Positions 61,221 to 64,000 of a stretch of DNA of 64,000 bases are shown here, one piece after another; the stretch's first letter is position 1, and the number at the start of each line of letters is the position of its first letter. This stretch comes from Candidatus Melainabacteria bacterium SSGW_16. Lineage in GTDB: Bacteria > Cyanobacteriota > Vampirovibrionia > 2-02-FULL-35-15. The notes beneath the pieces were generated by a model that did no database searches, was not told the origin of the DNA, and worked only from the letters and a program-made list of their open reading frames with translations. The position numbers and the translations under genes are program-made. The stretch covers positions 173,312 through 237,311 of the forward strand of contig DUDS01000015.1 in assembly GCA_004769085.1 (NCBI GenBank), given 5' to 3'.

Positions 61221-61890
61221 AATCCATCCCATATTTTTTCATTTCCAAAATATATAAATAAGCAGTCCAGCCATTTGCTGTTTCTTCTCTCCTGTCAATT
61301 AATTTATAATTATTTTCTTCTATAAGTTCATCAAGCAGCTCAGTATCAGACCAGTCAGAAAATCCTAAAATAACCTGACCATTTTTTCTCAGATATTGCG
61401 GAGATTCTTTCATAAGCCTTCGAAGTGTTTTGTAATTATGATCTGAGATACCATGCTCCAGAATATCTTTTGGTTCTGTTCCATAATATGGCAGGGCAAA
61501 AGTAATGGTATCGAATGTCTCTTTTACATTACTGAAAAGATCTGAATAAAAAACCTTTACATTTTTAATATTGAATTTTTTAAAATTTTCTTTTGTATTT
61601 TCAAGCGCATAAGCATTAATATCAACAGCAGTTATTTTTTTTGCCTTCTGGAATGCAGCAAAAAGTCCTATTACGCCACATCCACAGCCAATTTCTAAAA
61701 CACTTTTACCTTTTTGATCAGGCATATTTAATATGTGAAATCTGGAAGATCTGTCATATCTTGGAGACATTACATTTGGATAAACAATTATCTCTTTTCC
61801 AAAAACATCAGCACAATAAGGTTCTTTATGACTCCGTACACATTTTAGATATATGTCAGTAAGTGGATGGTTTGTATAAGTCTTGCTCAT
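61159..61890 (-). CDS. Class I SAM-dependent methyltransferase, overlapping tRNA-Ala
   Basis: 243 residues. GKSVLEIGCGCGVIGLFAA (motif I), ITAVDINAYALENTKENFKK (motif II) and TFALPYYGTEP (NPPY-like, ALPYYG) resemble the PrmC/RsmC and TrmN6 group that methylates Gln or adenine/guanine in RNA. The last about 20 residues (DPRRLELLTSW and on) are encoded on the antisense of tRNA-Ala, so the reading frame reaches its TGA within the tRNA gene. The conserved domain seems complete before the overlap. Substrate unknown. Confidence 0.82.
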   Translation of the reverse strand: MSKTYTNHPLTDIYLKCVRSHKEPYCADVFGKEIIVYPNVMSPRYDRSSRFHILNMPDQKGKSVLEIGCGCGVIGLFAAFQKAKKITAVDINAYALENTKENFKKFNIKNVKVFYSDLFSNVKETFDTITFALPYYGTEPKDILEHGISDHNYKTLRRLMKESPQYLRKNGQVILGFSDWSDTELLDELIEENNYKLIDRREETANGWTAYLYILEMKKYGMDLDPRRLELLTSWMQTRRSTN

Positions 61891-61922
61891 AAATTTAACA
61901 ATAAAATATACTAAGCTATAGA

Positions 61923-62086
61923 GTTTTTACCTACCGCCTGCTCGCTCATAATTCGCTTCGCAGGCTTTCCAACATCCATCTATTAGAAAACTCATGCAAT
62001 GATATTAAGATTTTACCGAATAAATCGGATAAAATCTTACCTTGTAGATCATTGATTTAGAAGTATTACATTAGCTAAGCAATGAC
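61923..62086 (+). repeat. Interspersed structured repeat, copy G
   Basis: About 164 bp between the methyltransferase and the AEC transporter. Hairpin TAAGATTTTA-CCGA (62006-62019) / TCGG-a-TAAAATCTTA (62025-62039); the G-C pair next to CCGA in copies A and C is an A-T pair here, so the stem is preserved by compensatory change. Right end TTAGCTAAGCAATGAC is close to copy A. Confidence 0.7.
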
Positions 62087-62121
62087 ACTATAAAATTAGC
62101 GTAGACAAGATTTGAAACTAT

Positions 62122-63042
62122 ATGGATTTATTTTTTTCACTGTTTTTAAGAATTATTCCTTTATATGCGTTAATTGCATTAGGCTATTTTGCAGGAAAAA
62201 AATTAAATGCAAAAAAAGAAACAGTTGCTCCAATATTAATTTATATAATTGCTCCTTTTGTGATTTTTAACAGTATTGTCACTATGGAAATTAAGCCAGG
62301 GCTTCTTCTCCTTCCTGTAATATTTTTCATTATATGTTCTCTTATGTGCCTGATTTTTTATTTTATCGGCGGAAGACTGTTTAAAGATTCGACCAGAAAT
62401 ATTCTGGCATTTACGGCAGGTTCTGCAAATACCGGGTATTTTGGTATCCCTGTGGCAATTGAGCTTTTCGGAGAAGAATTTCTTGGAATAGTTGTATTAT
62501 GCATACTTGGTTTTACATTATATGAAAATTCATTGGGCTATTTTATTGTTGCAAAAGGAAATCACACAATAAAAGAAGCATTTTACAAACTGCTAAAACT
62601 CCCGACAATTTATGCTTTTTTTATTGCTGTTTTTATAAATTTTGCAGACATAAAACTGAGTAAATGCTTGATATGTTTTGGCGGAAATTTTGTAGGAGCT
62701 TATTCTGTTCTTGGAATGATGCTGATTGGACTTGGGCTTGCAGATATGAAAAGCTACAGATTTGATCTGAAATTTTTAGCCAGTACTTTTATTTCAAAAT
62801 TTATTGCATGGCCTTTAATCACACTACTTGTAATTTTTACTGATAATTCATGGCTGCATTTATTTAATTTCGACGTGTATAAAATAATGATTCTAATTTC
62901 AATAGTCCCGCTTGCAGCAAATACAGTTGCATTTGCAACAGATCTAAAGGCCCAACCTGAAAAAGCTTCACTTGCAGTTTTTTTAAGTACACTGTTTGGA
63001 CTTTTTTATATTCCTCTAATTGCGAAATTTCTACTTGATTAA
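62122..63042 (+). CDS. AEC-family transporter (auxin efflux carrier type)
   Basis: 306 residues with about ten hydrophobic helices in two inverted halves. Family hints: LIALGYFAGKKLN, NTGYFGIPVAIELFGEE (conserved motif), GAYSVLGMMLIGLGLADMK and SIVPLAANTVAFATDL. Bacterial members export or import carboxylates such as malate or malonate. No neighbouring gene fixes the substrate. Confidence 0.88.
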   Translation: MDLFFSLFLRIIPLYALIALGYFAGKKLNAKKETVAPILIYIIAPFVIFNSIVTMEIKPGLLLLPVIFFIICSLMCLIFYFIGGRLFKDSTRNILAFTAGSANTGYFGIPVAIELFGEEFLGIVVLCILGFTLYENSLGYFIVAKGNHTIKEAFYKLLKLPTIYAFFIAVFINFADIKLSKCLICFGGNFVGAYSVLGMMLIGLGLADMKSYRFDLKFLASTFISKFIAWPLITLLVIFTDNSWLHLFNFDVYKIMILISIVPLAANTVAFATDLKAQPEKASLAVFLSTLFGLFYIPLIAKFLLD

Positions 63043-63350
63043 CATTAAAAAACTTATTAATCAGATAAGGTATAAAAACTGCAAAAACTGGCTTAATGTT
63101 TGTATGAAGATTAAAAGATATTGTCAGTAACTGTTAACAATTCAAAAATCTTACATTTCATAATGGGCAAATATCTAAGGAACAAATTTTCAAAATTCAA
63201 CCTGAGTCAAGCTTTAGTGAATGAAAATCAAGGTTAACTTCAAAATTGAAAACTTACTTAAAGACAAAACAAAATTTTACATTCACACCCTTCTTACTAA
63301 TGCTTGAACTTTCATAAAACTGTAGTACAATGAAAGGCAAGTAATAAGCT
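63043..63350. other. Intergenic region before the response regulator
   Basis: 308 bp, AT-rich, without a supported gene. It contains one good promoter candidate at 63304-63331 and otherwise no structure that I could recognise. Confidence 0.6.
63304..63331 (+). promoter_or_regulatory. Sigma-70-type promoter of the response regulator
   Basis: TTGAAC (63304-63309), 16-bp spacer, TACAAT (63326-63331), followed 20 bp later by the ATG. Spacing and hexamers are near consensus. Confidence 0.55.
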
Positions 63351-64000
63351 ATGGAAAAAACTATACTTATCGTTGATGAGGACGATTCGGTACATGCACA
63401 GATGCATGGAACCTTATTAAGAAACGGATATAATCTAATATCTGCAAAGACCGGCAAAGAAGGTCTTGATGTTGCCTTAAAGGAAACGCCTGATCTTATA
63501 GTTCTTGAGGCCAACTTACCAGAACTGGATGGTTTCTCAGTATGTAAGTCACTTAGAGCAGAAGGATTTAAGAGTCCTATCATTTTTTTAACCAATAGGA
63601 CTTCAGAAATTGACGCAGTTATCGGATTAGAGCTAGGAGCCCAAGATTATATTAGAAAACCACTTCAAACCAAAGAACTTCTAGTAAGAATTGAGGTACA
63701 ACTTAAGAAAAATCAGACAGAGCTTGCAAATAAAAAAATAATGATACGAGATTTGGAAATTGATCTTGAAAGAAGAAAAGTTAGACACAAAGGGGAAACA
63801 AAAGAATTAACACATAAAGAATTCCAGCTGCTTTATGCATTAGCGCAATGCCCAAATAAAGTTTTTTCAAGAAATGAACTGTTAAATGATGTATGGGGCT
63901 GGTCACAATATGGTCAGACAAGAACTGTAGATATTCACATTGGTTACTTAAGGAAAAAATTTGAAGAAAATCCCAGAAAACCAAGACTCCTGCAAACAAT
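63351..64000 (+). CDS. OmpR/PhoB-family response regulator with Glu in place of phospho-Asp, 3' end cut
   Basis: 216 residues visible from the ATG at 63351-63353; the gene runs off the window. Receiver domain (1-120): acidic pair region VDEDD (9-12), Thr81 and Lys103 (IRKP) are conserved, but the phosphoacceptor motif reads VLEANLPELDG, so Glu53 replaces Asp. Then a winged-helix DNA-binding domain (LTHKEFQLLYALAQCPNKVFSR, RTVDIHIGYLRKKF). A Glu there often mimics phosphorylation. No histidine kinase is visible before it. Confidence 0.88.
   Translation, partial: MEKTILIVDEDDSVHAQMHGTLLRNGYNLISAKTGKEGLDVALKETPDLIVLEANLPELDGFSVCKSLRAEGFKSPIIFLTNRTSEIDAVIGLELGAQDYIRKPLQTKELLVRIEVQLKKNQTELANKKIMIRDLEIDLERRKVRHKGETKELTHKEFQLLYALAQCPNKVFSRNELLNDVWGWSQYGQTRTVDIHIGYLRKKFEENPRKPRLLQT

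Noticed and set aside
2698..62086. Interspersed repeats as integron attC sites or CRISPR repeats
   Set aside because: Copies are scattered, in both orientations, and lack attC core sites or regular spacers.
1..64000. Prophage, transposase or plasmid region
   Set aside because: No phage, integrase, transposase or replication protein was recognised anywhere in the window.

Overview
The window is a strongly AT-rich, densely packed bacterial chromosome segment with about 65 protein genes and one tRNA gene. It has no phage, insertion-sequence transposase or CRISPR signature. The gene content points to a respiring heterotroph: a cbb3 oxidase with its own Rieske/cytochrome b module, acetyl-CoA synthetase, the 2-methylcitrate cycle, part of leucine degradation, PHA synthase and type I-alpha glutamine synthetase. 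I cannot assign a phylum from sequence alone. The mix (low-GC cbb3/Rieske operon, AprBA, solitary atpC) would fit a non-photosynthetic relative of the Cyanobacteria (Melainabacteria/Vampirovibrionia type), but that is a low-confidence inference.

Layout. 1-5.5 kb: a truncated low-complexity gene whose ribosome-binding site is locked in a perfect hairpin, then a MutL whose C-terminal domain is replaced by an HNH nuclease, then ClpB. 5.6-9.1 kb: two tandem paralogous large proteins of unknown function. 9.2-11.3 kb: AprAB-like APS reductase. 12.9-20.6 kb: one long minus-strand respiratory operon, read as ccoN, ccoO-P fusion, ccoQ-like, small membrane protein, cytochrome c, Rieske, cytochrome b, two small proteins, a cytochrome b-ferredoxin fusion, an MvhD-like protein and a last small membrane protein. 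21.2-24.7 kb: an orphan DNA methyltransferase, a GlnD-like nucleotidyltransferase with a coupled partner, and a small secreted protein. 24.7-36.8 kb: acs, rsmG, a 1-kb insert between direct repeats, atpC, phaC, glnA, a double-GNAT protein, a BatA-like VWA protein, acylphosphatase, a YbdK-like ligase and obgE. 36.8-41.8 kb: udgB, prpC, prpB, prpD and a KDPG-aldolase-like gene. 42-46.6 kb: acyl-CoA ligase, phosphoribosyltransferase, EEP phosphohydrolase, YceI. 46.6-55.1 kb: birA, HMG-CoA lyase, enoyl-CoA hydratase, acyl-CoA carboxylase beta subunit, acyl-CoA dehydrogenase, a CPBP protease, a flavin reductase-like protein and a fused CoA-transferase. 55.2-59.6 kb: a probable RiPP system with a 48-residue Cys precursor, an MNIO (DUF692) enzyme and a DUF2063 partner, followed by CcdA, a thioredoxin lipoprotein, a [2Fe-2S] protein and a cytochrome c/IPT protein. 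59.7-64 kb: HD hydrolase, tRNA-Ala, methyltransferase, AEC transporter, and a response regulator cut by the window end.

Main points of interest: the MutL-HNH fusion; the MNIO RiPP operon with a previously easy-to-miss precursor; a respiratory operon with two different cytochromes b, one lacking both heme b_H ligands and the other fused to a two-cluster ferredoxin and followed by MvhD; an interspersed repeat family with a covarying hairpin (at least five copies); and a 1-kb module bounded by 22-bp direct repeats that end two convergent genes.
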